A stretch of DNA of 64,000 nt from Streptomyces glaucescens (GCF_000761215.1 NZ_CP009438.1:2003501-2067500), one strand, 5' to 3'; positions 20,430-29,379 are shown, numbered from the stretch's first letter. Translations and numbers: made by a program. The notes: generated by a model not told the origin, from the sequence alone.

Positions 20430-21305
20430 ATGCAGCCGCGCGCAGCCACCGCCACGACCGCCGCGCTCCTGGGGGCCGCCGCCCTGTTGTTCCCGGCGCC
20501 CGGCGCCCATGCCGAAGCCGCTGTGGAGCGGCCCGCCGTCATCGCCCACCGGGGGGCCTCCGCCTACGCGCCCGAGAACACGCTCGCCGCGGTCGACAAG
20601 GCGGCCGAGCTGGGGATCGCATGGGTGGAGAACGACGTCCAGCGCACCAAGGACGGCGAGCTCGTGGTGGTCCACGACGAGAGCCTGCGGCGCACGACCG
20701 ACGTCGAGACGGTCTTCCCCGACCGGGCACCGTGGCACGTGAAGGACTTCACCGCGGCCGAGATCGCCCGCCTGGACGCCGGCAGCTGGTTCGGCCCCGC
20801 GTACGCGGGCGCGCGCGTGCCGACGCTGAAGGAGTATCTGCGCCGCGTCGAGTCCCACCACCAGAAGCTGCTCCTGGAGATCAAGAAGCCGGAGCTGTAC
20901 CCGGGCATCGAGCGGGACACGCTGAAGGTCCTCGCCAACGAGGGCTGGCTCGACCGGGCGCATGTGACGGCCCGCCTCGTGCTGCAGAGCTTCAGCGCGG
21001 ACAGCATGCGGACGGTCCACGCCCTCTGCCCCGCCGTCCGGACGGGGTTCCTCGGCTCGCCGCCCGTGGCGGAGCTGCCCGGGTACGCGGTGTTCGTGGA
21101 CCAGATCAATCCCCCGTACGGCGCCCTGTCGACCGGCTACGTGTCTTCCGTGCACGCCGTCCCCGGGGCGCACGGACGCAGGCTGCGGGTGTCCGCCTGG
21201 ACGGTCGACTCGGCGGACACCGCGCGGACGGTCGCCTCGTACGGGGTGGACGGCATCATCACCAACCGGCCCGACGTGGTGCGGGACGCGCTGCGCGGGG
21301 AGTGA
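20430..21305 (+). CDS. Glycerophosphodiester phosphodiesterase, secreted
   Basis: A 291-residue GDPD-family TIM barrel that hydrolyses glycerophosphodiesters to glycerol 3-phosphate and an alcohol. Catalytic motifs are AHRGASAYAPENTLAA (His/Arg, then Glu-Asn) near residue 36, ENDVQRTKDGELVVVHDESL (metal Glu/Asp and second His), and LLLEIKKPELYPG. The N-terminus (TAALLGAAALLFPAPGAHAEA) is a Sec signal peptide with a probable cut after AHA, so the enzyme is exported. A GAGGAG lies upstream of the ATG. A role in phosphate or cell-envelope glycerol recycling is likely (inference). Confidence 0.92.
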   Translation: MQPRAATATTAALLGAAALLFPAPGAHAEAAVERPAVIAHRGASAYAPENTLAAVDKAAELGIAWVENDVQRTKDGELVVVHDESLRRTTDVETVFPDRAPWHVKDFTAAEIARLDAGSWFGPAYAGARVPTLKEYLRRVESHHQKLLLEIKKPELYPGIERDTLKVLANEGWLDRAHVTARLVLQSFSADSMRTVHALCPAVRTGFLGSPPVAELPGYAVFVDQINPPYGALSTGYVSSVHAVPGAHGRRLRVSAWTVDSADTARTVASYGVDGIITNRPDVVRDALRGE

Positions 21306-21370
21306 CGGACGGGCCGGGGACCGCGGGCCCGGGGCGTGGACCCTCGCGGGCCCGGGGCGGGCGGCGGGCG

Positions 21371-21393
21371 TTGTCAGTGGGGGGCCGTACGGT
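21371..21393 (+). promoter_or_regulatory. RecA-NDp/PafBC-type promoter of ogt
   Basis: TTGTCAGTG (21371-21379), 8 nt, TACGGT (21388-21393): a full match to the DNA-damage promoter. The ATG at 21401 follows 7 nt after the -10, as at uvrB and polA. Confidence 0.82.
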
Positions 21394-21400
21394 GGGGCGT

Positions 21401-21964
21401 ATGAGCAGTGACGGGTGGGACGAGCGCCGGGGCGGGCATGTCGTGTGGACGGTGATCGGCACCGACATCGGCCCGCTGCTCCTGGCCGCGACCCGTGAGG
21501 GACTGGTCAACGTGGTGTTCCACGCCACCGACGCCGTGCGTGACCAGGCGCTGGGGCGGCTCGCGTCCCGGCTGGGGACCGAGCCCGTCCAGGCACCCGG
21601 ATCGCCGCTGCTGGCCGAGGCGATACGCCAGGTCGACGCCTACCTCACCGGCCGGCGGCAGGACTTCGACCTGCCGCTGGACTGGTCGCTGATCTCCGGC
21701 TTCAACCGCCAGGTGCTGCGCGAACTGGCGGCCGGCGTGCCCTACGGCACGGTCGTGGGCTACGGCGATCTCGCGAACCGGGTCGGCCAGCCCGGCGCGG
21801 CGCAGGCGGTGGGGGCCGCGATGGGCGCCAATCCGCTCCCGGTCGTCGTGCCCTGCCACCGGGTCGTCGAGCGGGACGGCGGGATCGGAGGCTTCGGCGG
21901 CGGCCTGGAGACCAAGCGGAGGCTGCTGGCCCTGGAGGGCGTGCTGCCCCAGCCGCTGTTCTGA
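21401..21964 (+). CDS. ogt: Methylated-DNA--protein-cysteine methyltransferase
   Basis: Suicide repair protein that moves the alkyl group from O6-alkylguanine to its own cysteine. In the 187-residue product the acceptor lies in PVVVPCHRVVERDG near residue 148; the helix-turn-helix recognition segment (VPYGTVVGYGDLANRVGQPGAAQAVGAAMGAN, split here for description at the G-Y-G turn) precedes it, and the GGIGGFGGGLETKRRLL active-site loop follows. There is no Ada-type N-terminal domain. The ATG directly follows a DNA-damage promoter without a Shine-Dalgarno, fitting a leaderless, damage-inducible gene. Confidence 0.95.
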   Translation: MSSDGWDERRGGHVVWTVIGTDIGPLLLAATREGLVNVVFHATDAVRDQALGRLASRLGTEPVQAPGSPLLAEAIRQVDAYLTGRRQDFDLPLDWSLISGFNRQVLRELAAGVPYGTVVGYGDLANRVGQPGAAQAVGAAMGANPLPVVVPCHRVVERDGGIGGFGGGLETKRRLLALEGVLPQPLF

Positions 21965-22101
21965 CGGGTGGCCCGCGCTCGTCGGGCCGGGCCGGCATGG
22001 TGACGCGCCCGGGCCGGCGGCGCCTCCACCGGCCGTACGCGTTTGAGCGGGCGCGCCGGCCGCCAGGGATGAGGGAGGACCGACGGACAGGAGGCAGTCG
22101 C

Positions 22102-23010
22102 GTGACCCTGGTGGTGTCGGAAGAGGTACGGGAGGCGGTCGCCGCGGGTCGCCCCGTGGTGGCCCTGGAGTCCACGATCATCGCCCATGGGCTGCCGCGC
22201 CCGCGCAATCTCCGGGTGGCCCTGGAACTGGAGGAGGCCGTACGGCAGGAGGGCGCCGTTCCGGCCACGATCGCCGTCCTGGACGGGCGGCCGCGGGTCG
22301 GCCTGGACAAGGGGCAGGTGGAGCGGATCGCCAACGAGGAGGGGATCCGCAAGCTGGGGCACCGCGATCTGGCCCTCGCCGCCGCCAGCGGGGCGAGCGG
22401 GGCGACGACGGTCTCCGCGACCGCGCTGCTCGCGGCCCGCGCGGGCATACGGGTGTTCGCCACCGGCGGGCTCGGCGGGGTGCACCGGCAGTGGACGGTG
22501 ACCCAGGACGAGTCGGCCGACCTGGGCCTGCTGGCCCGCACCCGGATCACGGTGGTCTGCGCGGGGGTCAAGTCGATCCTCGACGTGCCCGCGACCCTGC
22601 AGCGGCTGGAGACGCTGGGCGTGGCGGTGGCCGGATACGGCACGGACCGGTTCCCCGGCTTCTACCTGTCCGACTCCGGGCATCCGGTGGACTGGACGCT
22701 GGACAGTCCACGGCAGGTGGCGGAGGTGATGCGGGCTCAGGACGCGCTGCGGCTGCCGGAGTCGGCGCTGGTCGTGGCCAACCCGGTGCCGGAGGACGAG
22801 CAGCTGGATCCCGAGCTGCACGCGCGTGTGCTCGCCGACGCGCTGCGCGCCTGCGAGGCGGCGGGGATCACCGGCCAGGCGGTCACGCCGTTCCTCCTGG
22901 ACCACCTGGTGCGGCACACCGAGGGCGCCTCGCTGAGCGCGAACCTGGCGGCGGTGCGGGGCAACGTACGGCTGGCGGCACGGATCGCGGCGGCCTGGGC
23001 CGGGGCGTGA
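22102..23010 (+). CDS. psuG: Pseudouridine-5'-phosphate glycosidase
   Basis: Splits pseudouridine 5'-phosphate into uracil and ribose 5-phosphate, the second step of pseudouridine salvage. The 302-residue protein shows the family landmarks VVALESTIIAHGLPRPRN near residue 22, GVHRQWTVTQDESADL in the middle, VVCAGVKSILDVPATLQRLE with the Lys that forms the Schiff base region, and the C-terminal TPFLLDHLVRHTEGASL. The GTG has a GGAGG-like site 8 nt upstream. The next gene, a sugar kinase, starts in its stop codon, suggesting the two steps of the pathway are coupled. Confidence 0.93.
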   Translation: MTLVVSEEVREAVAAGRPVVALESTIIAHGLPRPRNLRVALELEEAVRQEGAVPATIAVLDGRPRVGLDKGQVERIANEEGIRKLGHRDLALAAASGASGATTVSATALLAARAGIRVFATGGLGGVHRQWTVTQDESADLGLLARTRITVVCAGVKSILDVPATLQRLETLGVAVAGYGTDRFPGFYLSDSGHPVDWTLDSPRQVAEVMRAQDALRLPESALVVANPVPEDEQLDPELHARVLADALRACEAAGITGQAVTPFLLDHLVRHTEGASLSANLAAVRGNVRLAARIAAAWAGA

Positions 23011-23948
23011 GCACGGCCGGGGGCACGAGGGGGACGGCGTCCCGCGGGGGTGGTGCGCTGCTGGTGGCCGGGGACGTGATCACGGATGTCGTCGCCCGGT
23101 ACGGCGGTCCCTTGGCGCCGGGCACGGACACGGCCGCCGCGGTGCGCACGGTGCCCGGCGGGGCGGGTGCCAACGTGGCCTGCTGGGCGGCCCGTTCGGG
23201 AGGCGCGGAGGTGCGGTTCCTCGGCCGGGTCGGGGCGGATGCGGCCGCCTGGCACGAGCGGGAGCTGGCCGGGTGCGGGGTGAGCGCGCGGCTCGTCGTC
23301 GATGCCGAGGCGCCCACGGGGACGGTGATCTGCCTCGTCGACACGGGGGCGGCGGCCGAGCGGACGTTCCTCACCGACAGCGGGGCCTCCCTGCGGCTGG
23401 GCCCCGGTGACTGGTCGGACGCGCTGCTCGACGGTGTCGTGCGTCTGCACCTGTCGGGCTACCTGCTGTTCTCCGAGCCGAGCCGGGCGCTGGTGGCGGT
23501 GGCCCTGGCGGCGGCTCGCGCGCGTGGAGTGCCGGTGAGTCTGGACCCGGCGTCGGCCGGTTTCCTCCAGGAGCTGGGAACCGAGCGTTTCCTGACGCTG
23601 GTCGACGGCGTCGAGGTGCTGCTGCCCAGCCGGGACGAGGCCTGTCTGCTGACCGGGCGGCGCGACACGGCGGCCGCGGCGGCGGAACTGAGCCGGAGCG
23701 TCCCCCTGGTGGTGGTCAAGCAGGGCGCCGGCGGTGCGCTGCTGGCCCGGCGCGGAGCCGTGACCGCGCATGTCCCCGCGGTGCCGGCGACACCCCGGGA
23801 CACCACGGGCGCCGGTGACGCCTTCACCGGGGCGTTCCTCGCGGCGCTCGTCGCCGGCGCGGACCCGGAGGCGGCGGCGCGGGCGGGCTGTGCGGCGGGG
23901 GCCCGGGCGGTCGAGCGGGTGGGAGGCAGGCCGCCGGTGCCGGGGTGA
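23007..23948 (+). CDS. PfkB family carbohydrate kinase (probable pseudouridine kinase)
   Basis: A 313-residue ribokinase-fold kinase. PfkB signatures are VPGGAGANVACWAARSGG near residue 50 and the catalytic DTTGAGDAFTGAFLAAL near residue 262, where Asp is the general base and GAGD the anion hole. The GTG overlaps the psuG stop by 4 bp (GTGA). PsuK-type kinases make the substrate of PsuG, so pseudouridine is the likely substrate; this assignment rests on context, since PfkB specificity is hard to read from sequence. Confidence 0.88.
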   Translation: MSTAGGTRGTASRGGGALLVAGDVITDVVARYGGPLAPGTDTAAAVRTVPGGAGANVACWAARSGGAEVRFLGRVGADAAAWHERELAGCGVSARLVVDAEAPTGTVICLVDTGAAAERTFLTDSGASLRLGPGDWSDALLDGVVRLHLSGYLLFSEPSRALVAVALAAARARGVPVSLDPASAGFLQELGTERFLTLVDGVEVLLPSRDEACLLTGRRDTAAAAAELSRSVPLVVVKQGAGGALLARRGAVTAHVPAVPATPRDTTGAGDAFTGAFLAALVAGADPEAAARAGCAAGARAVERVGGRPPVPG

Positions 23949-23983
23949 TCCGTGGCCGGGGGCGCGGCTTCCGCGGCGCCCTG

Positions 23984-24778
23984 TCACATCGCGCGCCCCC
24001 ACGCCGAGATCATCGGCGGCGCGGCCAGGTCCATGGTGCCGGAGGCGATGTTCACGAGGTGACGGTCGATCTCCTGGGCGGTGGCGAGGCCCGCGGAGAT
24101 CAGCTCGTCGCGGATCTGACGGGTCGTCGTGGCCTCCAGCGCGGCGCAGGCCGGCGAGGTGACGGGGAAGTACGCGTCCGCCTCGACCCGGCGCAGTCCG
24201 GCCGCGCGGAGCAGCCGCGGGAGGCAGCGTCCGAACGCGAGGTCCGCGCCGTGTCCGGCGAGGAGCTGGCGCAGCCCCTGGCGGAGCCGGTTCGCGAGCT
24301 GGTGCTCGGGGCCGTGTTCGTCGGGGCAGACCAGCGGCTGCAGGGTGAGGTCGACGTCCTCCACCAGCAGTCGTCCGCCGGGGCGCAGCGCCTTCGCCAT
24401 CGAGCGCAGCGCACGGACGCAGTCGGGCACCTCGGCGAGCGCCAGCCGGGCGTGGACGAGGTCGAAGTCCTCCCCCGGCGGCTCCTCGGCGCTCACGTCG
24501 TGGAGGCGGATCTGCACCGGGGGACGGGCGGGCACCGCGGCCCAGGCGGGGTCGAGGCCGGTCACGACGACCTTGCCGGTCGGGCCGACCTTCTTGGCCA
24601 GCCAGGAGACGACGGTGGTGCCGCCCGCGCCGACCTCCCAGCAACGCCAGCCCGGGCCGACGCCGAACCGTTCCAGGTGCCGGAACGTCGTGGGGTCGAA
24701 AAGGGCGGCGAGGGCGGCCGACCGTTCCGCCACCCCGGCCTGCCGGTGGTCCAGGAGATTCGCATCGGTGAGCGTCAT
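23984..24778 (-). CDS. Class I SAM-dependent methyltransferase
   Basis: A 264-residue methyltransferase. Motif I is WRCWEVGAGGTTVVSWLAKK near residue 43-62, followed by the acidic strand end VVVTGLDP, the post-motif DFDLVHARLALAEVPD and LRPGGRLLVEDVDLT (motif III). The substrate is unknown; the general layout is that of UbiE/small-molecule methyltransferases. It converges with the pfkB-type gene. A short direct repeat, GGACAAGT twice, lies about 20 bp upstream of its start on the same strand. Confidence 0.85.
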   Translation of the reverse strand: MTLTDANLLDHRQAGVAERSAALAALFDPTTFRHLERFGVGPGWRCWEVGAGGTTVVSWLAKKVGPTGKVVVTGLDPAWAAVPARPPVQIRLHDVSAEEPPGEDFDLVHARLALAEVPDCVRALRSMAKALRPGGRLLVEDVDLTLQPLVCPDEHGPEHQLANRLRQGLRQLLAGHGADLAFGRCLPRLLRAAGLRRVEADAYFPVTSPACAALEATTTRQIRDELISAGLATAQEIDRHLVNIASGTMDLAAPPMISAWGRAM

Positions 24779-24981
24779 ACGGCGATCATCCCACTTGTCC
24801 TACTTGTCCGGAACGGTCGACGCTCCGGGGCTCCCGGAACCGCCCGAAGTCCCGTTGTCCACAGGCGGGAACGAAGCGGAACCGGCACCTCCCACAGGCT
24901 TCCCCGCCCTGCGCGCAGCCCTGGCACACTGGCGCGACAGGCGCGGGAACGCGACGTGAGGATCCACGCGAGGAGATGCAG

Positions 24982-26109
24982 ATGTCCATGGCAGGGAATC
25001 TGCGGAAGGTGACGAGTCTCGGCAGGGCCGGCGGCCTCCGCAGGGTGGCCCGGCTGGCCCGGCGGCGCCGGCGCGTCGACCTCAGCCACCCGGCCCGCTC
25101 GCCGCTGGGTTCCTCGGTCGTGAACTGCGTGGCGTACGAGGGGGGCGCCCGGGTCCCCCTCGGCGGCGACCTGGCCGACGCGGTGGAGCGGGCCCGCAAG
25201 AGCGGCCGAGGTTTCGTCTGGCTGGGCCTGCACGAGCCGACGGTCCAGGAGTTCGCGGGGATCGCCGAGCTGTTCGACCTGCATCCGCTCGCGGTCGAGG
25301 ACGCCGTCGAGGCACATCAGCGTCCGAAGGTGGAGCGGTACGGCGAGACGCTGTTCGCGGTGTTCAAGACGGTCTGCTACGTCGACCACGAGGAGCTCAC
25401 GGCCACCAGCGAGGTGGTGGACACCGGGGAGATCATGGTGTTCGTCGGTGAGGACTTCGCGATCACCGTGCGCCACGGCCGGCACGGCTCGCTCGGCCCC
25501 CTGCGCGAGGACCTGGAGTCGCGCCCGGAGCAGCTCGTCAAAGGGCCTTCGGCGGTGCTGCACGCCATCGCGGACAACGTCGTCGACGACTACCTGGGCG
25601 TCATCGAGGCGGTCCAGGCGGACATCGAGCAGGTGGAGACGGACGTCTTCGCGGAGGACGGCGCCCGGGCCGATCCGGGCCGCATCTACCAGCTCAAGCG
25701 GGAGCTGCTGGAGCTGAAGCGGGCCGTGGTTCCGCTCGGCCGGCCGCTGCTGGATCTCGCGGCCCGGCCGATGCGGGTGGTGGACCCGGAGATACAGGCG
25801 TACTTCCGCGACGTCTCCGACCACCAGCTGCGCGCGGCGGAGCAGATCGCGGCCTTCGACGAACTGCTCAACTCGATCCTCCAGGCCCACCTCGCCCAGG
25901 TCACGGTCGCGCAGAACGAGGACATGCGGAAGATCACCGCGTGGGCGGCGATCGTCGCCGTGCCGACGATGGTCTGCGGGATGTACGGCATGAACTTCGA
26001 CCACATGCCGGAGCTGCACTGGCGGTACGGCTACGGCATGGTCATCGGCGTCATATCGTTGGCGTGCCTGGTGCTGTACCGCGGTTTCCGGCGCAACGGC
26101 TGGCTCTGA
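24982..26109 (+). CDS. CorA family Mg2+/Co2+ transporter
   Basis: A 375-residue CorA-type channel subunit. A large N-terminal cytoplasmic alpha/beta domain is followed by the long pore helix and two C-terminal spans. The selectivity signature GMYGMNF (GMN) is near residue 332-338, followed by an acidic loop (DHMPEL) and the last span GMVIGVISLACLVLYRGF. It forms pentamers that admit Mg2+ or other divalent ions. Three nearby ATGs exist; 24982 lies 6 nt after GAGGAG and is preferred over 24976, which abuts that site. It converges with the CBS gene. Confidence 0.92.
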   Translation: MSMAGNLRKVTSLGRAGGLRRVARLARRRRRVDLSHPARSPLGSSVVNCVAYEGGARVPLGGDLADAVERARKSGRGFVWLGLHEPTVQEFAGIAELFDLHPLAVEDAVEAHQRPKVERYGETLFAVFKTVCYVDHEELTATSEVVDTGEIMVFVGEDFAITVRHGRHGSLGPLREDLESRPEQLVKGPSAVLHAIADNVVDDYLGVIEAVQADIEQVETDVFAEDGARADPGRIYQLKRELLELKRAVVPLGRPLLDLAARPMRVVDPEIQAYFRDVSDHQLRAAEQIAAFDELLNSILQAHLAQVTVAQNEDMRKITAWAAIVAVPTMVCGMYGMNFDHMPELHWRYGYGMVIGVISLACLVLYRGFRRNGWL

Positions 26110-26122
26110 CCCCGGGCGGGCG

Positions 26123-26542
26123 TCAGCCCCTCGCGTAGACCCGCTCGGCCCACTCGGCGATCTGGTCCTCCGACAGGTTCCGGACCAGATCGGCCTCACT
26201 GATCATGCCGACGAGGCGCTTGTTCTCGATGACGGGGAGGCGGCGGATCTGGTGGTCCTCCATCTCCCGGAGCACCTCGCCGATGTCGGCGTCCGCCTCG
26301 ATCCAGCGCGGCGTGCCCTGGGCCATCTCGCCCGCGGTGACCCTGGACGGGTCGTGGCCCATCGCCACGCAGCCCACCACGATGTCGCGGTCGGTGAGGA
26401 TGCCGCAGAGCCGCTCGTTCTCGTCGCTGATGGGCAGGGCGCCCACGCCCAGTTCGCGCATCAGCTGGGCGGCGCGGTCCAGGGTCTCGTGGGCGGGGAT
26501 CCACTGGGCACCGCGGTGCATGATGTCTCCGGCAGTGGTCAT
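26123..26542 (-). CDS. Tandem CBS-domain protein
   Basis: A 139-residue protein made almost entirely of two CBS domains: residues about 7-60 (AGDIMHRGAQWIPAHETLDRA through LCGILTDRDIV) and about 72-130 (GTPRWIEADADIGEVLREM through LVGMISEADLVRNL). A CBS pair binds adenosine nucleotides and usually acts as an energy or ligand sensor; this stand-alone form has no effector domain. The ATG has a GGAGG 6 nt upstream. It converges with corA, with 13 bp between stops; a regulatory link to Mg2+ transport is possible but unproven. Confidence 0.9.
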   Translation of the reverse strand: MTTAGDIMHRGAQWIPAHETLDRAAQLMRELGVGALPISDENERLCGILTDRDIVVGCVAMGHDPSRVTAGEMAQGTPRWIEADADIGEVLREMEDHQIRRLPVIENKRLVGMISEADLVRNLSEDQIAEWAERVYARG

Positions 26543-26715
26543 GAGGTACCTCCCGGTGCCGGGGTGGCCGGCGCGGCGCGGGGGCACCGCTGGTCCCGGC
26601 GCCCTTTCATTCTGGCCGCGCCCTCCGGCACCCGCACCCGGAGCCGGAGTCCGAGAACGGGCGGGCCCGGGCGGAGGCGACCTCGCGGCCCCGGTGACCC
26701 GCGGGTGCGGACGGT

Positions 26716-26830
26716 GGGGCGGGGGCTCGGCCCGCGGCGGGGCGGGGGCTCGGCCCGCAGGGCGGGGCGGGGGCTCGGCCCGCAGGGCGGGGCGCTCGGA
26801 CCGCAGGGCGGGGCGCTCGGACCGAAGGGC
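26716..26830. repeat. GC-rich tandem repeat (21-25 bp units)
   Basis: Five imperfect head-to-tail units built on GCGGGGC...CTCGG(C/A)CCGCAGG; the first three are about 24-25 bp and the last two 21 bp. It lies in the 430-bp gap between the CBS gene start and the kinase-like gene stop. No gene is apparent in the gap. Confidence 0.8.
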
Positions 26831-26972
26831 CGGCGATCCTCCGCGGCACGACGCGACGCCCTTCGGCGCAAGCGCCGCCGGCGTGGCGGCGATGCTCACG
26901 CGGACCTCGCCGTCCTTCGGCGGCGGGTGGGCGGACGCCCGGCCGGTCCCGGCCGGGAGGGAGTCGAGGTGA

Positions 26973-27617
26973 TCAGCCGCTCCACGCCGGGTGGCGCGGA
27001 TCGTCCGCCCGGACGAGGACGTCGGCCGTTCCGGCGGGGTCGGTCTCGGCGTGGTAGCGCTCGAAGGCGGGCAGGGTCCAGAGGTCGGCCTCGGGGGTGC
27101 GGCGGCGCAGGGCGCCCGGGGAGAGGAGGAGATGAACGGTCAGGTCGAAGGGGAACCAGTGCCGCAGCAGGAGCGGCCCGTGCAGCAACAGCAGCCCGCC
27201 CGGCGGGAGTCGGACATAGGGACTGCGCGTCGCGCGGTCGGTCCCGGAGTCCCACAGATCGGGCAGCACGCGGCCGTCGCCGCCGGGTTCGAGAGGTCCG
27301 AAGACCTCTCGCCACAGCGCCCCGGTGTCGAGCCAGCCGTCGTAGTAGGCCTCCACGTCGCGGTGGCCGTGCTCCAGCCGGACGGAGGCGGGGCGCAGGA
27401 AGCCCTCCGTGCCCACGACCAGGGAGGGGCGGCCACGCAGGCGCAGAGCTTCGTGGACCCGCTGGGCGAGGTCCCCGGGCCGGGCCGCCGGGGCGCCGTC
27501 GAAGGCGACGCGCGGCCAGGGGCTGCCGTCGCCGGGCTTGTCGCCGGGCTCCAGGTCGAGCAGCCGCTCGGCCAGAAGGTCGGCGAGCCGGTCCCAGGTG
27601 ATCGGTTCGAGTCGCAC
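26973..27617 (-). CDS. Uridine kinase-like protein lacking a canonical P-loop
   Basis: A protein of about 214 residues resembling proteins often annotated uridine kinase in Streptomyces. The order of elements fits a P-loop kinase: WPRVAFDGAPAARPGDLAQRV where Walker A should be, then LVVGTEGFLRPASVRLEHG, YYDGWLDTGALWREV, and GGLLLLHGPLLLRHWFPFDL (lid/Walker B region). The P-loop lysine is missing (DGAPAARPGD), so kinase activity is doubtful. Start uncertain: GTG 27617 precedes RLEPITWDRL, where homologues begin as I recall; ATG 27662 adds 15 residues. Confidence 0.7.
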   Translation of the reverse strand: MRLEPITWDRLADLLAERLLDLEPGDKPGDGSPWPRVAFDGAPAARPGDLAQRVHEALRLRGRPSLVVGTEGFLRPASVRLEHGHRDVEAYYDGWLDTGALWREVFGPLEPGGDGRVLPDLWDSGTDRATRSPYVRLPPGGLLLLHGPLLLRHWFPFDLTVHLLLSPGALRRRTPEADLWTLPAFERYHAETDPAGTADVLVRADDPRHPAWSG

Positions 27618-27959
27618 ACGGCCATGATGCGTCACCGGGCGGCCGGGACGTGTCCCGCTCATGGCCCGGCGGACGGCGGGCGGTTCGGGGCGGCGGGCTC
27701 ACTGCGCGCACCGGCTCCGGCCGCCAGGGCGGCGGCTCCGTTCAAGCCCCAGCGGTTCCGCTCAAGGCGGCGGCTCCGTGGCGAGCCCGCGGCCCCGCAC
27801 CAGGCGACGGCATCCTCCGGGCGGCGATTGCGCTCGTGGCGGCGGTCTCACTCCGGCTACCACGCGCCGTACTGCGGATGCTTCGGGCTCCCCCGCTGTG
27901 CGGCAGGGGGCGCCGGAGCGGCGGCGTAGTGCCCCTGGGCCCGGGGGCATGAACGGGAC

Positions 27960-28670
27960 ATGACCACCCTGCCCGGAACTCCCGGAACTCCCGGAGCCCG
28001 CCCGGGACTTCTCGCCGTCCAGCCGTTGCGGCGCAGGCGGTGTGCCGCGTGCCGGCGCGGGCCGCTGCCGCTGCTCGTCCTGGAGGACGGAGTGCCGCGC
28101 TGCCCGGACTGCGCCGACCTCGGGCACCTGGTGTTCCTGCCGCGCGGCGACACGGCGCTCACCCGCAGGGCGCGCGAGGCGAGCGGGCTGTCGGTGGTGG
28201 TCGTACGGTTCAACCGGCGCAAGGGCCGCTATGAGCGGCAGGGTGTGCTCGTGGAGGCGACGGGGCTGGCCCGGGCCGAGCGCCGCTGCCTGGCGGACGC
28301 GGACGTGCGGCGCCGGCGGCGGACGCGGGACGCGCGGCGGCGCGCGGAGCAGGACGCGCGGTTCGCCGAGGCGTTCGCGGCGCAGATACGACGGCTGTTC
28401 CCCGGCTGTCCGGCCGGGCGGGCGCGGGAGATCGCCGCGCACGCCTCGCTGCGGGGCAGCGGACGGGTGGGCCGCAGCGCGGCGGGCCGCGCGCTGTCCG
28501 AGGGGGCGGTGGTCTCGGCGGTCGTGGCCTCCGTACGGCATGTGGACACGGCGTACGACCGGCTGCTGATGAACGGGGTGCCCCGGCACGAGGCGCGCAG
28601 GCGGATCGCGGCGGACGTGGAGACGGTGCTCCGGGACTGGCGGGAAGCCGGCATCGACTCGGCCGGATGA
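27960..28670 (+). CDS. DUF2293 domain-containing protein
   Basis: A 236-residue basic protein. An N-terminal treble-clef-like pair, RRCAACRRGP and RCPDCADLG (CxxC...CxxC, residues about 26-52), probably binds zinc. The middle has RFNRRKGRYERQGVLVE, and the C-terminal DUF2293 domain contains RAREIAAHASLRGSGRVGRS and VRHVDTAYDRLLMNGVPRHEAR. The last motif suggests a nucleic-acid-binding fold, but the function is unknown. The ATG is preceded by GGGAC only. It stands alone on this strand. Confidence 0.8.
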   Translation: MTTLPGTPGTPGARPGLLAVQPLRRRRCAACRRGPLPLLVLEDGVPRCPDCADLGHLVFLPRGDTALTRRAREASGLSVVVVRFNRRKGRYERQGVLVEATGLARAERRCLADADVRRRRRTRDARRRAEQDARFAEAFAAQIRRLFPGCPAGRAREIAAHASLRGSGRVGRSAAGRALSEGAVVSAVVASVRHVDTAYDRLLMNGVPRHEARRRIAADVETVLRDWREAGIDSAG

Positions 28671-28899
28671 GGCCGCGCCGCCGCGACGCCGAAGGCCGCG
28701 CCGCCGCGACACCGGGAAGCGGCGTGGGGGCGGTGGCCGCCGGACGGCATTCTGGACGCTCGCTTATGGGCATGCGGCGCCCGGGCATGGCCCGGGCATC
28801 CCGGCCCCGGCTTGACTGGGAGGGCAATAGGCGAGGACGTACGGAGCGAGCGGTGGCCGGACGGTGGGCGGACGGTCCGGGCAGGAGGATGAGGGCGAC

Positions 28900-29379
28900 A
28901 TGATCGACGGACCGTTCTTCGTGCTCACGGTGCTGGGGCTGCTCGGGACCGGCCTGGTGGCCGGCGTCTTCTGCGCCTTCTCCGCCTTCGTGATGCGCGG
29001 GCTGGCCGCCCTGCCGGCGGCGCAGGGTGTCGCCGCGATCCAGGCGGTCAACACGGCTGCGCTGCGACCGGCCTTCATGGCCGTCTTCCTCGGCTCCACG
29101 GTGCTGTGCTCGGTGATCGCCGTGGTGACGTTCGTGCTGTGGCCTCGGCAGGGCGCGCCGGAACTGCTGCTGGGCAGCGCCCTGTACCTGTTCGGTTCCT
29201 TCGGGGTCACGGCGGCTGCCAACGTGCCCCGCAACGAGGCGCTGGCGCGGCTGCGGCCGGGTGCGGCGGAGGCCGCCGCGTACTGGCCGTCGTACCTGCG
29301 CGAGTGGACGGCCTGGAACCACGTCCGGACGGTCGCCTCGGCCGCCGCCACGCTCGCGTACGCGCTGGCGCTGACGTGA
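28900..29379 (+). CDS. DUF1772 / anthrone oxygenase-like membrane protein
   Basis: A 159-residue membrane protein with four predicted spans (FFVLTVLGLLGTGLVAGVF, the FMAVFLGSTVLCSVIAVV span, LLLGSALYLFGSFGVTAAA, and a C-terminal one). The conserved ANVPRNEALARL loop and YLREWTAWNHVRTVAS segment mark DUF1772, a family that includes cofactor-free anthrone oxygenases and Mur/noroxomaritidine-like membrane enzymes. No polyketide genes are nearby, so a biosynthetic role is unsupported. AGGAGG lies 11 nt upstream of the ATG, and GAGGG is closer. Confidence 0.8.
   Translation: MIDGPFFVLTVLGLLGTGLVAGVFCAFSAFVMRGLAALPAAQGVAAIQAVNTAALRPAFMAVFLGSTVLCSVIAVVTFVLWPRQGAPELLLGSALYLFGSFGVTAAANVPRNEALARLRPGAAEAAAYWPSYLREWTAWNHVRTVASAAATLAYALALT

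Noticed and set aside
19284..21173. A 629-codon minus-strand frame taken as one protein
   Set aside because: Only the part from 20150 down is the MHYT protein; the upstream part is antisense to the GDPD gene.
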